Source: Sipunculus nudus | Taxonomy: Eukaryota > Annelida > Sipuncula > Golfingiida > Sipunculidae | Length of the DNA: 64,000 nt | Assembly (NCBI GenBank): GCA_026874595.1 | Contig: CM049307.1 | Location: forward strand, 75,120,643-75,184,642 | Direction: 5' to 3' | Shown: in pieces, positions 43,331-56,065 of the stretch | Position numbering within the stretch: the first letter of the stretch is position 1 | Layout of the letters: each line of letters starts with the position of its first letter | Notes under the pieces: generated by a model | The model's database searches: none | Seen by the model: only the letters and a program-made list of their open reading frames with translations | Told to the model about the DNA's origin: nothing | Position numbers and translations under genes: made by a program

Positions 43331-46070
43331 TTATAAAAGCTCCAAGATATTACCTATACTTTATAAAGGTCAGATAGGTGATTGGTCCCCTTTAAAGTGG
43401 CCTTGCAAACTCAGGGTGAGGCTATAAATAGATATACAACCATAAAATGGGGAACCACATTAGTTAATTGTTATTGTAGTTGGAAGGACATTGGATTTGA
43501 ATAATTTATATTAAAATCGCTTATGGAATTTACTAGTTAATGCGTAAAGTGATGGAAATGTGAATTTTGTATAAAAGGACAGAATCCCACCACTTAACAG
43601 AAAATGAATGAAAAATCCTCAGATTTCAAGGAGAGTTGGATTATCAGAGAATGTATACCCATTTTCTGTTGCATTAAATCTGTTAATATCTTCAAGATGA
43701 GTTTGATGGATACAGTTTTGATAGTGGAAAACCATTAAAGGATATTTAGTATGTCATGTAAAGGTTGTAATATCCCCATAAATTTCACATAATGGTTTGT
43801 TTGGATTCTGAGTGCTTTTAAATAAAGCCTCTGTAAAGCATAAAGTAAGCCCTGAGTGAAACAGACGTGTCATGGTCTAAACCGATAATGATACTCAACC
43901 AAGCCACCTGAGTCACAGTATAAAGATCTATCTATGTAGACATCCCTGTTTTAAGCTGCCCTATCCATTACATGGAGGTCACTAACACCTACACTTGTTG
44001 TGTTAAATGATCATCAGCCCTGAAATGATGAGGTGTACATGACTGACCTTGTTAAATCATCCCCTAATTACTGTCTTATTAATTATCTGTACAACAGCAG
44101 AGCGCATTAAAATCATCCCATCTCATGACATGTCCCTGTTTGGTAGCTCATTGTATCTCAAAATTAGCTTTGTCACAAACATATTCACACCATCAAGACC
44201 AGTGGTTTACCTGCTTGTGACCTTTCACCCTAATATGCTTGTTAGTTAAGACACTGACCTTTAACTTTCTTGCATCATATGCTGAAAAATATGACCATAA
44301 CATTATACAAATTTTATGTTTATTTTTGGTAAAACAAAATTTGGTTTTGTTTTATACTATTGAGTCTTAGTTTAGAATGTTTGTCCATCTTTAAGAAATT
44401 ATCCAATGGTACATCATTATTTGTTTGTATATGACTGTGTATATGTCTGTCATGTTAGAATGAACAACCACTGAAACTGCTCTAGTGGAGAAATTTATTA
44501 CTACTATAGAGGCCAATGAAGAATCAGTTTTCTTATTTTTAAAGAGAATTTTAGCATATCATCGTTTGTTTAGGAATAGAATTTGTGACCACCTTCACTT
44601 TGCAATTTGCATTTATTATGGATTCCGGAAATGCTGTTTTGGTTTTCAGTGATAAATTTCAGCTAAATCAATTCCGTGGTTATCAGGATAACAGAAAGAC
44701 AGAATATTCTTATTAAGTGAAATCTCAGGTAAATTAATTTATAATCCATCAGATAATCCAAGATAATCCAGTGAATGCCTAGAAAGATAATCCTGTGACT
44801 GCCTGTTATATTGTGATCATTCCAAAGTATGTATAATTAGTCCACAAAATTGGTTAGAAATGTGTCATTATTAAATCAGTTGCATTTTTAACACTTCATT
44901 TGTTATAATTAAGGTCCAAGGTTTGGTATGCTTTTGCATCATTTGGGTAAAATGTAAAAAGCTGTGAAATTATTTTAGGTTTGTCCCCTCTTCCTGCACT
45001 AGATTAGCTTAGAGAGCTGGCACTGAAAGTGCAGACAAGTATAACATTGTCTTTAAGATGATATGACATAAAAGCAAGTCTGTGTCAATCATTGTCTTTG
45101 CAATAAAACTTGTTATTACTGACTGTTGCCATTGAAGAACATGTGGCTTTATAACCTTGTCTTATATTGCAGCCCACATTTTCTCAGCAAATTGTACTTT
45201 ATAGAGAGTAAATCACCCATGTGATTATTTTATCTCCGTCTGGGCTCATCTTTCTTTGTACTTCTTGGATGACTGAGCAAGTTTATATGGGAATGACATT
45301 CTATTACAGAATTCTTTGAGAATTCCTGGAGACTTTTTCAGACCTGTGCCTCGGTATAATGAGACCATAGAATCCTTTTTATATCTTCCTAAAAATGCCT
45401 TAAAAGTAAAAAATCAATACAATATTTCCAGCCAGAGGAAGGTTGGGGATCTGTTTCTTCCAACATGTATCATTTTAAATTGGGTCTGATGTGGGAGGAA
45501 AAAAATAATGAAGGATCCCACTCCTGACCTTAAATATTCTCAAACTCTATTTTATACCTGACCTTACATAATCTCAAACCCACATGATGCCATAATTGAT
45601 TTAGCAGATTTTATTGATGATTTTATCATGAGTAAGGATAAGTGAAATGAGAGCTGCATTGGAAACCACATAGATTCTATCATAAATTTTGCCTGAGAAG
45701 GCCACAAGTGAACAGATTAGCTTAAATGATTTATGCTTCCCATTAACTTTGATTGAAAACAAGACAATAACCATTGGGTTACCTAAGTTACTATTAATGT
45801 ATAGGAGAGCAAGGCTGTGTTTTATGGATGGCCCAGGGCTATTCATTCTCTCTTAATAGCTAGTTTGCAGTACTTTTTGTGAAATGAAGAAAAACACCTT
45901 TATCCTGGAATGAGGAGAAAAATGGGAAAATATGCAGTAAACCAGGTGTTTGCTGGAATTTTTAAGTGTTTGAAAATGATATGAATTTGGAAAAGAAGCA
46001 TGAAAATACAAAATAATATATCTTAAAATCTGTTCCAATGTATCAGCAAAAATAAAGAACTATCAAGTTA
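43331..46070. other. AT-rich non-coding DNA, nothing recognised
   Basis: 2.7 kb without a supported gene, element end or array. A minor local repeat, AGATAATCC, occurs three times near 44752-44792. Confidence 0.5.
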
Positions 46071-46075
46071 CAATG

Positions 46076-46280
46076 CAGGGGTGGATCAAGGATTTTGGAA
46101 AAGGAGGGGTCCAACCCAGGAGGACAAATGACAAATCCCAATAAAATGTTCCCTGGTTGGACAAAGGGTGGGGGAGGGGGGGGGGTCCAGGCCACAAAAT
46201 TTGGTCTGAATCCCTTAAAAAAAGGTTGCAGTGGCCTGAAAAGGGGGGGGGGGGATCCGGACCCACTGGATCCGCTTCTG
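46076..46280. mobile_element. 205-bp MITE with G-runs and 5-bp target duplication
   Basis: The left end CAGGGGTGGATCAAGGATTT and the right end GGACCCACTGGATCCGCTTCTG are imperfect inverted repeats, flanked by direct CAATG (46071-46075 and 46281-46285). It contains G-runs (46170-46182, 46243-46253). The CAGGGGTGGATCCAGG type of end is common in animal non-autonomous DNA transposons. Superfamily not assigned. Confidence 0.8.
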
Positions 46281-46289
46281 CAATGAGAC

Positions 46290-46854
46290 GTTTCAGCAGA
46301 TATATACGCAGATATTTTGAATTTGCATAAGTAAATGGAAGTTCGCTTTTCTTGCCCTTGTTTTGATTGTTCCCAAAATATCTACCCATTTGAGTTTTTC
46401 ATGACAACTTCAGGAATAACAAGATTCAATTCATGCCTATCCCAAAATTTAATCTGTGCACCCTTACAAGAGTGATTTTAAAAAAATTACATGCTCATAA
46501 AAACAGGCTTGGCTGATTCACAAGTTTTTTTAATGCAGAACTTTTTCTGAATCTGATCGTAAATTGAAGATTTAGTATTCAGATATGAAGATATTTTTAA
46601 AAAATTTCATTTAATGTGCATGACCCAATGTAATAATAGTTTAACAGGAAAAAAATATACTTTTTACTGCCAGTAGAGCCTATGGACCTCTGAATTCAGA
46701 AAGATCTATGAAACTGCGTGCATGTCATTTTGACCCTTTTATGCTGCAGATGATAATAAATTCATTAAGTTTAAGTGAGCTTAGTTTGTGCAATCTGTTA
46801 AGACTTTTGTCAATAAGGTGGTTCTAAAAAAATTGCAATGACTTATAAAAAATA

Positions 46855-46855
<1 letters not shown>
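46290..46855. other. AT-rich non-coding DNA, nothing recognised
   Basis: No supported feature. Confidence 0.5.
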
Positions 46856-46856
<1 letters not shown>

Positions 46857-46918
<62 letters not shown>

Positions 46919-46945
46919 TATATATATATATATATATATATATAT
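46857..46945. repeat. (TA)n microsatellite, two blocks
   Basis: About 29 TA units, a TTGG interruption at about 46915, then about 12 more. The second block is also followed by TTGG, so the interruption-plus-block may itself be a duplication. Confidence 0.98.
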
Positions 46946-46949
46946 TGGC

Positions 46950-47670
46950 AATCTAAAGTGAGTTGATTGATGAAACAACTAAGAAAAGACCTCAGTCAAT
47001 TGAACAATCAAGAAAGTATGTAATCATGCATTGATTATTCATAGACGTGCTTCATATAATGAATTAAACTTTTAAAGAAATAATCAACTAGCTTTAAATG
47101 AAATAGGTACTTTGTAAAATTGCAAATGATGTGAATTCTTTCAAGTTTTTGGCAATTCAAGCAGATCCATGATAGTCAGCTGACTGCTAAATTCAACCAA
47201 GTTTTATCCAAGCCAGCAACAATTATGTAGCTGAAACATGGCTCTAGGCAATGGTTTATATAAATTTAACTAATTCTCATATTAAATTTATTTCCTACTC
47301 ATGAATGAAATACATTTCAAAAGAATTAACAATATATGACCTGTTTATCACATTATTCCTACCAAAGCATAATTTGATGCTTGCTAAACATACTAAGAGC
47401 ACCAATACAATAATTTGTGTTGACAGGAGAACATCCCTAGAGATGTTTTGCTAAGAGTCATGACCTGTGGCTATTTAATTAGTATTAAGGGGAATACAAT
47501 CACCATCACAGATCACTGACAGCATTTATGATACAACCATATTAACATAACCAAATTGAGGAAGTTACAAAAATAGTGTATCCTTTAAGCATGAGCTGTC
47601 ATTAAAATAGCTCAGATTGACATGCAGAGCATTTGAATTGAAAATAAAATATTGATTTTTAACTAATTTT
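46950..47670. other. AT-rich non-coding DNA, nothing recognised
   Basis: No supported feature. Confidence 0.5.
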
Positions 47671-47679
47671 TGCTACCTA

Positions 47680-48060
47680 ACATTACCATGACCTCATTTC
47701 AAGCATCAGAGAAGGCAGATGGTGTTCACGCTAGTAGAGTAGCTATTAGATGTAGGCACCGCTGCTATCACATCAACAGAACAAATGCGATCCCTTTAGG
47801 TGTATTTCACATCAGACCTGCACTGCACTGTGGGTCGAATATTGCATATACCAAGCAGGATAAACCCTGCTGATTAATGTCTCTGGGTAATAGTAAACGG
47901 ATGGAGTATTGACCACAGGGATACCCAGCGATTCATCTAATACCTTCAGCAAGAAGTGTGCTCGAAATCGCTGATTAATATTTCCAGGCGATGGTTCTAT
48001 TACCTGTAGCTCTCACCTGAAATCAGTAAATCTATGTTGATTGTGCCTTATGCAGGATAT
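47680..48060. promoter_or_regulatory. Candidate non-coding conserved/regulatory island
   Basis: Complex sequence with paired homeodomain-like words: GCTGATTAATGTCT and CGCTGATTAATATTTCC, about 105 bp apart, each next to a GGNNATNGT stretch. Texture only. Confidence 0.25.
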
Positions 48061-48089
48061 TGCGGCTACAGTTATGAGATGGTAAGCTT

Positions 48090-49435
48090 TTCTGTCCTGT
48101 TTGTGCTCTTGGTAGTTCAGTAGGACAGGTGAGTTCTGTTTTCTTTTGTTCCTACTACAAGCTCTTGGTGACCCTGTTCCTGCTGTATTTACCATCATGG
48201 CATCAGGGATGCTCAGGTTTTAATTACTTTTTATTAAGTGTTAGTGCCCAAAAATCTCTGAGGTCTTGTCCAATCTTAAATAGTTTTGTTCTAGCATTTT
48301 ACATGTTAAATCCATTGCCTTTAGTTGGCACATGATGTGGATTATAGATTAAACCATATTCTGTTCATATGCAGTCAGATATATTGGACTGGTAGGCCTA
48401 CTTAGAACCTTCTCAGTGACACAAGTCATACAGAAAACTGAACTGCAACAGCCATCCATCTAGTTGCATTGATATCATGGTAAATATCCTGTATTCTTAA
48501 CCTTGGCAATGAGTGAACATTTTTAACACACAGGAACACATTTGAACATACAAACCAAACTGTAAATATGGTCTCTATGGTAACTGCTGTCATTTCTTGT
48601 ATCTATAATATGCTGAGCTGTAACAGAATCTTTTTTGCTTATAGTAGCTTTTGTTAGAAATTACACAAACACACTTTAAATGCGGTCTTGTTTATTTAAA
48701 GTGACACTTTTCGTGTAGGCCAGGAGGATAAAAAAATATATGCAATCTCATTGAGATTTGCAGTGTGGTTCTTGACTTAATTTGAGGGCAAGCCACAATG
48801 ACATTTTGATAAACCATCCTAAAAGTAATGCTGTTAAGTCCAGTATGAGTTTAAGAGAAATTAACTCCTGTTTTACAAAGATATTTTTGGGTAGATATAC
48901 CTGTTTAGAGCCAGGGGTCATCTCAGCCACAGAATAGACCTTTTTTACCACATTAGTGACATCTGTTGGCCCTGACTAACACTAAGTGTTCAGGTCTGTT
49001 ATGTTGTAAATAAGATATTGTATTATTATTATTATCATCTTAAAATTCATAATAAAAAATTGTAAATTAAAACTTGTTATAATTTAAAGGGAAGGTCAAA
49101 TCTTGTCAGAATTGCTAGCATACTGTAAAAAAACCAATAGGTCTAGATATTAAAATCAGAGCAGCTAATACTAAATAAATGTTTAACATTAAATATTCAA
49201 ATAAAGTAGATATTATTTAAGTAAAGAGGGGGAAAATGTGGTAAAATAAAGCCAGTTAATGTTAAATTTTGAAATGACAGGGGTCTGTACTTAATGAAAC
49301 ACTTTCATATTCCTAAAAAAAGAGTATTTTCATTATTATATATTTATTTTTAAAACTGAAATGAAATATCCAGTATCATTTTACTATGTAAAAAAATAAT
49401 GAATGTCATCTACTGACAGCACAGATTTTTTATGT
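48090..49435. other. AT-rich non-coding DNA, nothing recognised
   Basis: A donor-like GGACAG/GTGAGT at 48129 has no supported exon before it. Confidence 0.45.
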
Positions 49436-49439
49436 GATA

Positions 49440-50560
49440 AAGCTCCACCCAGCAAAGCTCATGGCATGCCAGACTTCATGCAGATGCTATCCTTTATGAG
49501 GCAACCATGAACACTAAGTCATCGCCAGCCTCTCTCTTCCAGATAAGAACATGTGTAATTAGCCCTGCAGCTTTGTAAAACTGACATGAAATATGTTTTA
49601 TTAGCAGTAATTGATCACTCAGTGTCTTCCAGGAAGGTGCAATAAAAATCATAATCAGCATAGGTGTTATTTGCCGATATGCTGCAGACAGCTGTTAGAT
49701 CATATTTGTGCAACCACTTGTCTTGTCGTCCGTGATCATGAGGTTTTTGGTGAGGGGGGCTGTGATTTTGCCAGTAAAGAAATCTGTCTGCTCTAAGTGA
49801 TCTTATGTTACTATTTGATCATTCCCCGCTGATCGCTTGCCCCGGTGTTTTACGCTGGTGCCTGGGCCTTCTGGGAAAAGCCATAGCCCTGCTACGAGTC
49901 ATGTTTTATATCATCTAGTGATTCCCTGAGCTCACTGAATTCATTTCTCTGTTATTTGTACCTAAACCCTGCATTACTGAGGTTTTAAACCTAAGGACAT
50001 CAGTCTTCAATATCCGATAATCCAAAGTATAGTTAATTAAAGCCCTGTTCCAAAGTAATAATCTGCACACTTGTTAAGTAGTGTTACAGGATTTCATGGA
50101 TGCAGTTGCTAGCAATTACTGAGATAAAACAGATGTTTTTGGGACCAGATCTGTTTTGTACTACAGGATGTCTTTTGCGCTTTTCTGGTGCCCAGACCGC
50201 AGAGGAGTGTCTGACAGCCCACTAACCATGAGGGCAGCTTTACCACTTCCCTTAATTAAAAGGTCTATGTAAGGCTCAGATCAAAAGCCCTGTGCCACCA
50301 GGCGATTGTAGATGATAATGGGTAGTCTCTCATGGCATATTAATTCCCCGCATTACAGTTTCTCATTTGTGACGAGTGGTAGTCATGATGGTAGCAGTTA
50401 TTTTGGTTGGGTAAGCTTAATAAGTGTGAAAGCAGGAGCGACTCTGTTGAACTCTGGAACATTCACCTGATAAATATTACTGAAAGAAAAGGACACCAGA
50501 CCTAATTTTCGCTCATCTGAAAGGTGTGGCTGTACTGGTTACTGGCTCATCTGGATTCTA
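49440..50560. promoter_or_regulatory. Candidate non-coding conserved/regulatory island (largest)
   Basis: About 1.1 kb of repeat-free, balanced-composition DNA with many homeodomain and CAAT-like words (GTGTAATTAGC, AGTAATTGATCA, CCTTAATTAAAAGG, CATATTAATTCC). Short open frames have no motifs. It stands out from the AT-rich flanks and is the best regulatory candidate of the window. Confidence 0.3.
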
Positions 50561-52465
50561 ATCTGCTAAGCTGTTGCTGAAGCTGGCTCTGTGCATCCTG
50601 ACACCAAACAGTTGACTTGGGAAAATCAACTCCAGTATGGTCCTGGTGAATCTGTGTAATTATACCTCCATTAGTTGGTGAGAGGGTTGATACCTCACCC
50701 ATGATTTGTCCGTCAGCAAATTTAGGCAAATTGTTCTGAACAGATTTTATTGAAATTTTGCGAAGGTTTATATACCCAAGGAACAATGCATTACACTTTG
50801 AGGGTAATCTAGACAACCATAAAAAAATTATGGAAAGGATTCAGTCCCATTATTATGGCTTTTCATTATACATGTAAAAAAGCTATTGAACGGTATTAGT
50901 GGATGGATTTGTACTGGAGGTGACCTGGGACTGGGTTGTTGAACAGACAAAGCCTCTCAGATCATCCTGATGCAGGTTGATGTCTCTGACAACAACTTCT
51001 TTAGTTCTGTTTTAACTCAAATATATACAACAAATAACATTGCACCATGCAAATAATGCCTTTTGAACCTCTGCTGTAAACCTTGATTTTATACAGTAAC
51101 TATGATATGTGTCTGAATTAATTCTTCTGTAAATTCCTGACATGGCTGTGAGAGCCTGTCCAAGGTCCATGGCTTTCTTTGGGTCCTATTGTTTCTTTTC
51201 CTCTGGGTACTACAGAACACCAGCATCTAAATCTTGGAGAGTTCCTTGCATTAGTTATCATACCTATTGTTATATCTGGGTCATCCCCCAGCCCTATAAC
51301 AATATCTCTGTAATCTAATAAAATGAAGTTTTAAATTTTCCATCAAATATTTTTATATCTATTAATAAGTTTCCCCATCTTCAAGTCCTATATAGGTTTA
51401 ACATAAGTTGGGGTTGTTAGTGAATATGTTGTATTGTTTTTATATCAATATCATATTGAATATTAATTGATGATAAAAACCTTTGGCCACAGTGCACCCA
51501 GACATGACATATCTGTTTTAACCAGGGTTGGTATTTCTGTCCGTGGGGGTTAGACATGCAAGCCCAGAATTATCATCTGATTGCAACGTAAAGCCTAGAT
51601 GTTTTAATTGAATTTTACTTGTACTAATTAACCTTAACACCATTGTAAAAACTGTTAATTAGAGAGAGTAAGATAAATTATTATAAATAAAATTAAGTAT
51701 GATTCATATGTTTCAAATACCTTGTATGGTGTATGAGTTCTGTAAGCATAAGATCAGCTTTATACCCTTATATATGAATCAGTCTAAAAAAAAATGATCA
51801 AAGCATCACCACATTTATGTCCTGTCATCTGAGATAGAACTTGAGTGATGGTGATATAGTAAACAGTATACCATTTAAGAATTCATTCATCATGTACCAT
51901 ACAACTTTTTATGAATTTATCGTGAATGACAAGCTCTTTTCAGATGGAAAACTGTATACCTGAAAAAAGGACGTACCCATCAATCAAAATGGTTATGACA
52001 TGGTGTATCTTACTTTTGTTTTGATAAGAAATATTGATGTACAGGTAATTGCTTTTCCTACAATATGAGCCTTTAGTATATCCTTCAGTATGGAATTTGT
52101 CTGCATAATTAGATTAGGATAGCTCTTTTGGTGTAGTTATTGCAATTTGTGCTTCACATACTGTCATATGTGATCATTGATGCAGCAGACACAAGAAATA
52201 AAAAAAAATTAGATTAAATTAATGATGCTTTTATTCAGGAGTAATTCAATCAGGGATGCTTTATTTATCATCAATATAGTTAAATATAATTAATTCAGTC
52301 ATCAAGAAGAGGTAGCAGAAGAGAGTAGGACTTTTACAGTGGGTGTTATTTGAGTGCCTGCCATACTTATTACAGCAGGTATAAGGGCTTATTATTAATA
52401 GAATGGCTGAGTTCTCAGGACTGTCAGTGTGGCGTGTATCAGCCAATATCTGATAATTAAATCTT
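50561..52465. other. AT-rich non-coding DNA, nothing recognised
   Basis: No supported feature. Confidence 0.5.
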
Positions 52466-52469
52466 AGAC

Positions 52470-52860
52470 TTTGATGGTTTTGGCGCCAACTGAGTTTTTC
52501 ATACCATTATGGCCAGTCTCTGAGCTGGTTATGTAACAATTCGCTCTCTGTAACACCAATGTCGACGTGAAATAAGGTTAAATTTGCCGTGGGGTAGAGG
52601 TTGATAGAGTTGGCACCCCAGACTGAATTTCTATGCCGAATAAAACACATCCATGATTACCAAGGCAAGGTGGCTTTCTTAGCCAGCCATGAAGACAAGC
52701 TTTTCCTGTCGCCACAGTGGCTCACAAGAATAATAAACATTGCCGAAGTATTCTATCCTATTCTCCTCACAGAAATTTGGCCTCACGACCTGCTGCTTCT
52801 CACAGAATGACTTCAGAGAAGCTTCTATATTAGCACCTGGGCCAGGTGTTTAGTGCTGTT
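52470..52860. promoter_or_regulatory. Candidate non-coding conserved/regulatory island
   Basis: Repeat-free complex sequence. A 69-codon frame (52601-52810) begins without an ATG and has no recognisable domain, so I prefer a non-coding reading. Confidence 0.25.
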
Positions 52861-53098
52861 TCAAGTATCGACTTTAATGAATAATTTTCATTTTATTATA
52901 TACTTATTTCCGTCTTATCTTTAGATGTAGCAAAATACTTTTACTTTCTTTTATTGTTAAGTTTCTGGATGTAGATAAAAGTAGTCTTGCTTCTTTTCTG
53001 ACCTAGATCACCATTCTTACTTGGATCTGGTGCAGCCTCAAATTTAGATAATAAGAGCAAGTGTCTCAGTGTAATCAGACAAGCAAGGGTAGGTATAG
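52861..53098. other. AT-rich non-coding DNA, nothing recognised
   Basis: No supported feature. Confidence 0.4.
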
Positions 53099-53099
53099 C

Positions 53100-53272
53100 A
53101 TGTTTAAAATTTGGAGCTGGATGCACAAGTGATACTGTGCTCTCATTGGTCCGATTACAATTCTGTGCTCTGTGTGCAGTGTTCAGACCAAGAGAAGCTA
53201 GCTATAAAAAGCAGAGGTTACACGAAAGGAGATCTGGGATGACTGCAGTGTATAACCACTTCACGATGAGCG
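53100..53272 (+). repeat. Third member of the CCAAT/TATA repeat family (see 30305)
   Basis: GTTTAAAATTTGGAGCTGGA, TGCACAAGTGATAC, CTCTCATTGG (53140-53149), GCTATAAAAAGCAGAGGTTA and GACTGCAGTGTATAACCACT match the right arm of 30305-30712 in order. CTCTCATTGG lies about 50 bp before a clean TATAAAA, so the copy looks like a small polymerase II promoter. No gene follows within reach. Confidence 0.65.
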
Positions 53273-53439
53273 TTGCTGTTTAAGTACGTTCTACTACACT
53301 ATAATCATTTTATCTCTTCTAAGTCCAACTGAGGGAGAAATATGGCTTTATGCCAGTATATCTATGTAAAGTATTCTCTCTCTGTTTTTCTGTTCTTTGA
53401 CTTTACCATCTTTTTAATGCCATCCCTTTAATAAATACT

Positions 53440-55690
53440 AGCAATTACCTGTGCTACGCACGGTTTTGGGCGAGTATTTAGTTCTGATGTCAAATAGGCT
53501 GTCATGGTTTCATGTCTGGGTGTACAATGTTACTGTCTCTTTGAATCCGACATTTGGTGTAAGTGTTCTGTCTCTGAGTTAACCTTGTGTCGGAGTCTGA
53601 ATGACCTGGATGAATACGTTCTTGTCCGAATGGTGGAATGTCTTCGGACAAACCCGGAGCATATGTATGTCAAAAATCACGGCAAACCGTAGTGTCAGAG
53701 GAGACATGTAAATTCACACATGAATCCGCCAGTAAAGGAACCTGTTATCTTGCATGGTAGTACAGTACAGAGCTGAGACGTGATCTCGATAATTGCATTC
53801 CGGTTATAAAGCACAAAAACTGAGCACTCACATGGTCGGGCAATCCCGCTGCGCAAAAGTTTGTGGTAGCATTATATTATGTGGTACATTTAATGGCTGT
53901 ATATATTTTTAAATATCACGCACTCCTTTCTGTTTGAGTGCTGAGCCAATGTTTTCCAGTGAGACAGTCACTGCGTTCAGGCAGTGTGTTAAACCCGGAT
54001 CCCACCCCGGATCCCGGAACCCAAGAAAAATTTGTAATTCTTAAACTCTCATGGTAATTTGTCCTGATATTTTAACATAATCATATCTAAAGACATATTT
54101 TATATTATGTTTGGTAAAAAAAAAAGTCTGTTTTGCAACAAAATTTGATAAATAAAAACCACTTACGGACACTAGGGGACGGACCTCACGGATTACACGG
54201 ACCCCGTTTTCTTGTTGTTTTACCATTTCTTTAGTACATACATGTATTTGACATCACGTTTAGCCATGACACATTTGTGATTTATTATTGTGTTTGTATC
54301 TGTATTTTTACATTTCTGTCTCAGTTTTTATTCATAATTTTATATTTGCTATTTATTTCATTTGTGTAGCGTTTTAAAAAGTTTTATAATTTAAAGCATT
54401 TACAAAATCATTATTTTGGCACCTGTAGTTGCTTGAAATGCAAGTAATCAACAATTCCTTTCGGTATTTATATTATTGCCAACTTTAAAATTGCATGGTT
54501 GTTATGAACGGAGCACGAAACCTGTTGTTATGTGGAAGTGCTCTGATATATCAGTCTCAGGTCCGCTCAACTGTTAGTGCACTTCAAATTAAATCTCCCC
54601 CACTGTGTCCGCACTATTATATTTTCATTTAAAATAACAAATATTATATTTAGTGTGTGACATTAGTGCTATTTTTGTCCTCTTTTAGTCATAAATAAAA
54701 ATATGAGCGGTGGTTACTGGGGTCCGTCAAAATTGAACAGTCGGTAAATTCAAGTAAATGAGGTCCTTCTTCATCGAAATATTATTGTAATTATAAATCT
54801 TTCAGTGAATCGGTCATTTACAAATGTGCAACATTTAGGGACTTTGCTCTGTCCTTACATCAACAATAGTGGTGTTTTTATCGGTATAAATAATGGAAAA
54901 TGAGGAAATAGGTTTATAGGGTCTGGGAACCGTGGGGTTCGGGTTTGAGCGGTGAGCGGTGGTTACTGGGGTTCGTCAAAATTGAACAGTCGGCAAATTC
55001 AAGTAAATGAGGTCCGTTATCATCGAAATATTTTTGTAATTATAAATCTTTCAGTGAATCGGTCATTTACAAATGTGCAACATTTAGGGACTTTGCTCTG
55101 TCCTTACATCAACAATAGTGGTGTTTTTATCGATATAAATAATGGAAAATGAGGAACTAGGTTTATGGGGTCCGGGGACCGTGGGGTTCGGGTTTTACAC
55201 ACTACCCTGCTTTCACTACTGCTCGGAAAATTTACATTCTTTGAAAGATCCCCCTTTTGAGCATTTTCCTCACGTGAGATCTCCTTGTGCACAATAGACC
55301 TTTTCGCTGCGCGGAGGTTATCTTTTGAGAAGGGATCACCAATGGGGATTATTTCGGGCCGGTCAGCGCAAATTTAAGAAAAAAACCCAGATAGGGCCCC
55401 CAGAGAAAAACTCTGTCCCGCCATCAAACACTTTGTGGCCATTGTGTTACCAGGCCCGAAGACACAAAGAAAAGAGGCGCCCGCGGGGGAGCAAATATTA
55501 AAATTATTAATTATGCCGGTAATACGCAAATATTGCAAATAAAAGGGGGCAGAATCTCTTCGGACAAACCCAGAGCATATGTATGTCGAAAATCACGGCA
55601 ATCCGTACAGCGGTATCAGAGGAGATACGGAAAATCACAAAAATCGCCTTACGCTATTAATATATAGATTTCTCAGTTCATTTTACACCT
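53440..55690. mobile_element. Unclassified element or composite with direct repeats
   Basis: It starts near ATACTAGCAATTACCTGTGC/TACGCACGG and ends near TTACGCTATTAATATATAGA, a pair of boundary styles I have seen around retroposon-like repeats in invertebrates. A direct repeat of about 95 bp (CTTCGGACAAACCC, GAGCATATGTATGTC, AAAATCACGGCAA) lies at 53640-53735 and 55557-55655. Between them is a 249-bp tandem repeat (54705-55190). No recognisable protein remains, so the class is open. Confidence 0.45.
54705..55190. repeat. 249-bp tandem repeat, two copies
   Basis: GAGCGGTGGTTACTGGGG starts copies at 54705 and 54954. Both continue with AAAATTGAACAGTCGG, CAAGTAAATGAGGTCC, CAGTGAATCGGTCATTTAC, ATTTAGGGACTTTGCTCTG and TGTTTTTATCG. 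Identity is high, so the duplication is recent. Confidence 0.93.
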
Positions 55691-56058
55691 AATTAACTTG
55701 GGGAAATGACTGGCTCTCAATCTCAGCTGACATAATTGAGCTGTTCTCAGTTTACCTAGATAGTTTTTTTCTGAACTTTTCATAAAATCTTATTACATCT
55801 GCACCAAATTGAATGAATTATTATCACTTCAAAAGACTTAAGAACAGGCAGTAACAAGAAAGTAAGACAAAAATACATCTATTGTTAAGTGTGAAATCTC
55901 TTGAAGCACACAGGTCTCAGTAGTAAAGTATGTTTATACCATAAAGGGAATTCTGTTGTTAAGAACACAGCACACATGATTTGTAGTTTGTATGATTACT
56001 GTGTCAGGATTGAATGAATGTTTGAAGAAATGCTTGAATCTCCTCAAAAGTGTTTACT
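55691..56058. other. AT-rich non-coding DNA, nothing recognised
   Basis: No supported feature. Confidence 0.45.
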
Positions 56059-56065
56059 CATTGTA

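Noticed and set aside
48056-48081. 26-nt exon with good acceptor (CCTTATGCAG) and donor (ATG/GTAAGC)
   Set aside because: Open in the phase left by the earlier candidates, but too short and 30 kb away. Chance is more likely than not.
53460-53530. Hammerhead ribozyme (CTGATG core near 53485)
   Set aside because: The required GAAA and stem arrangement is not present.
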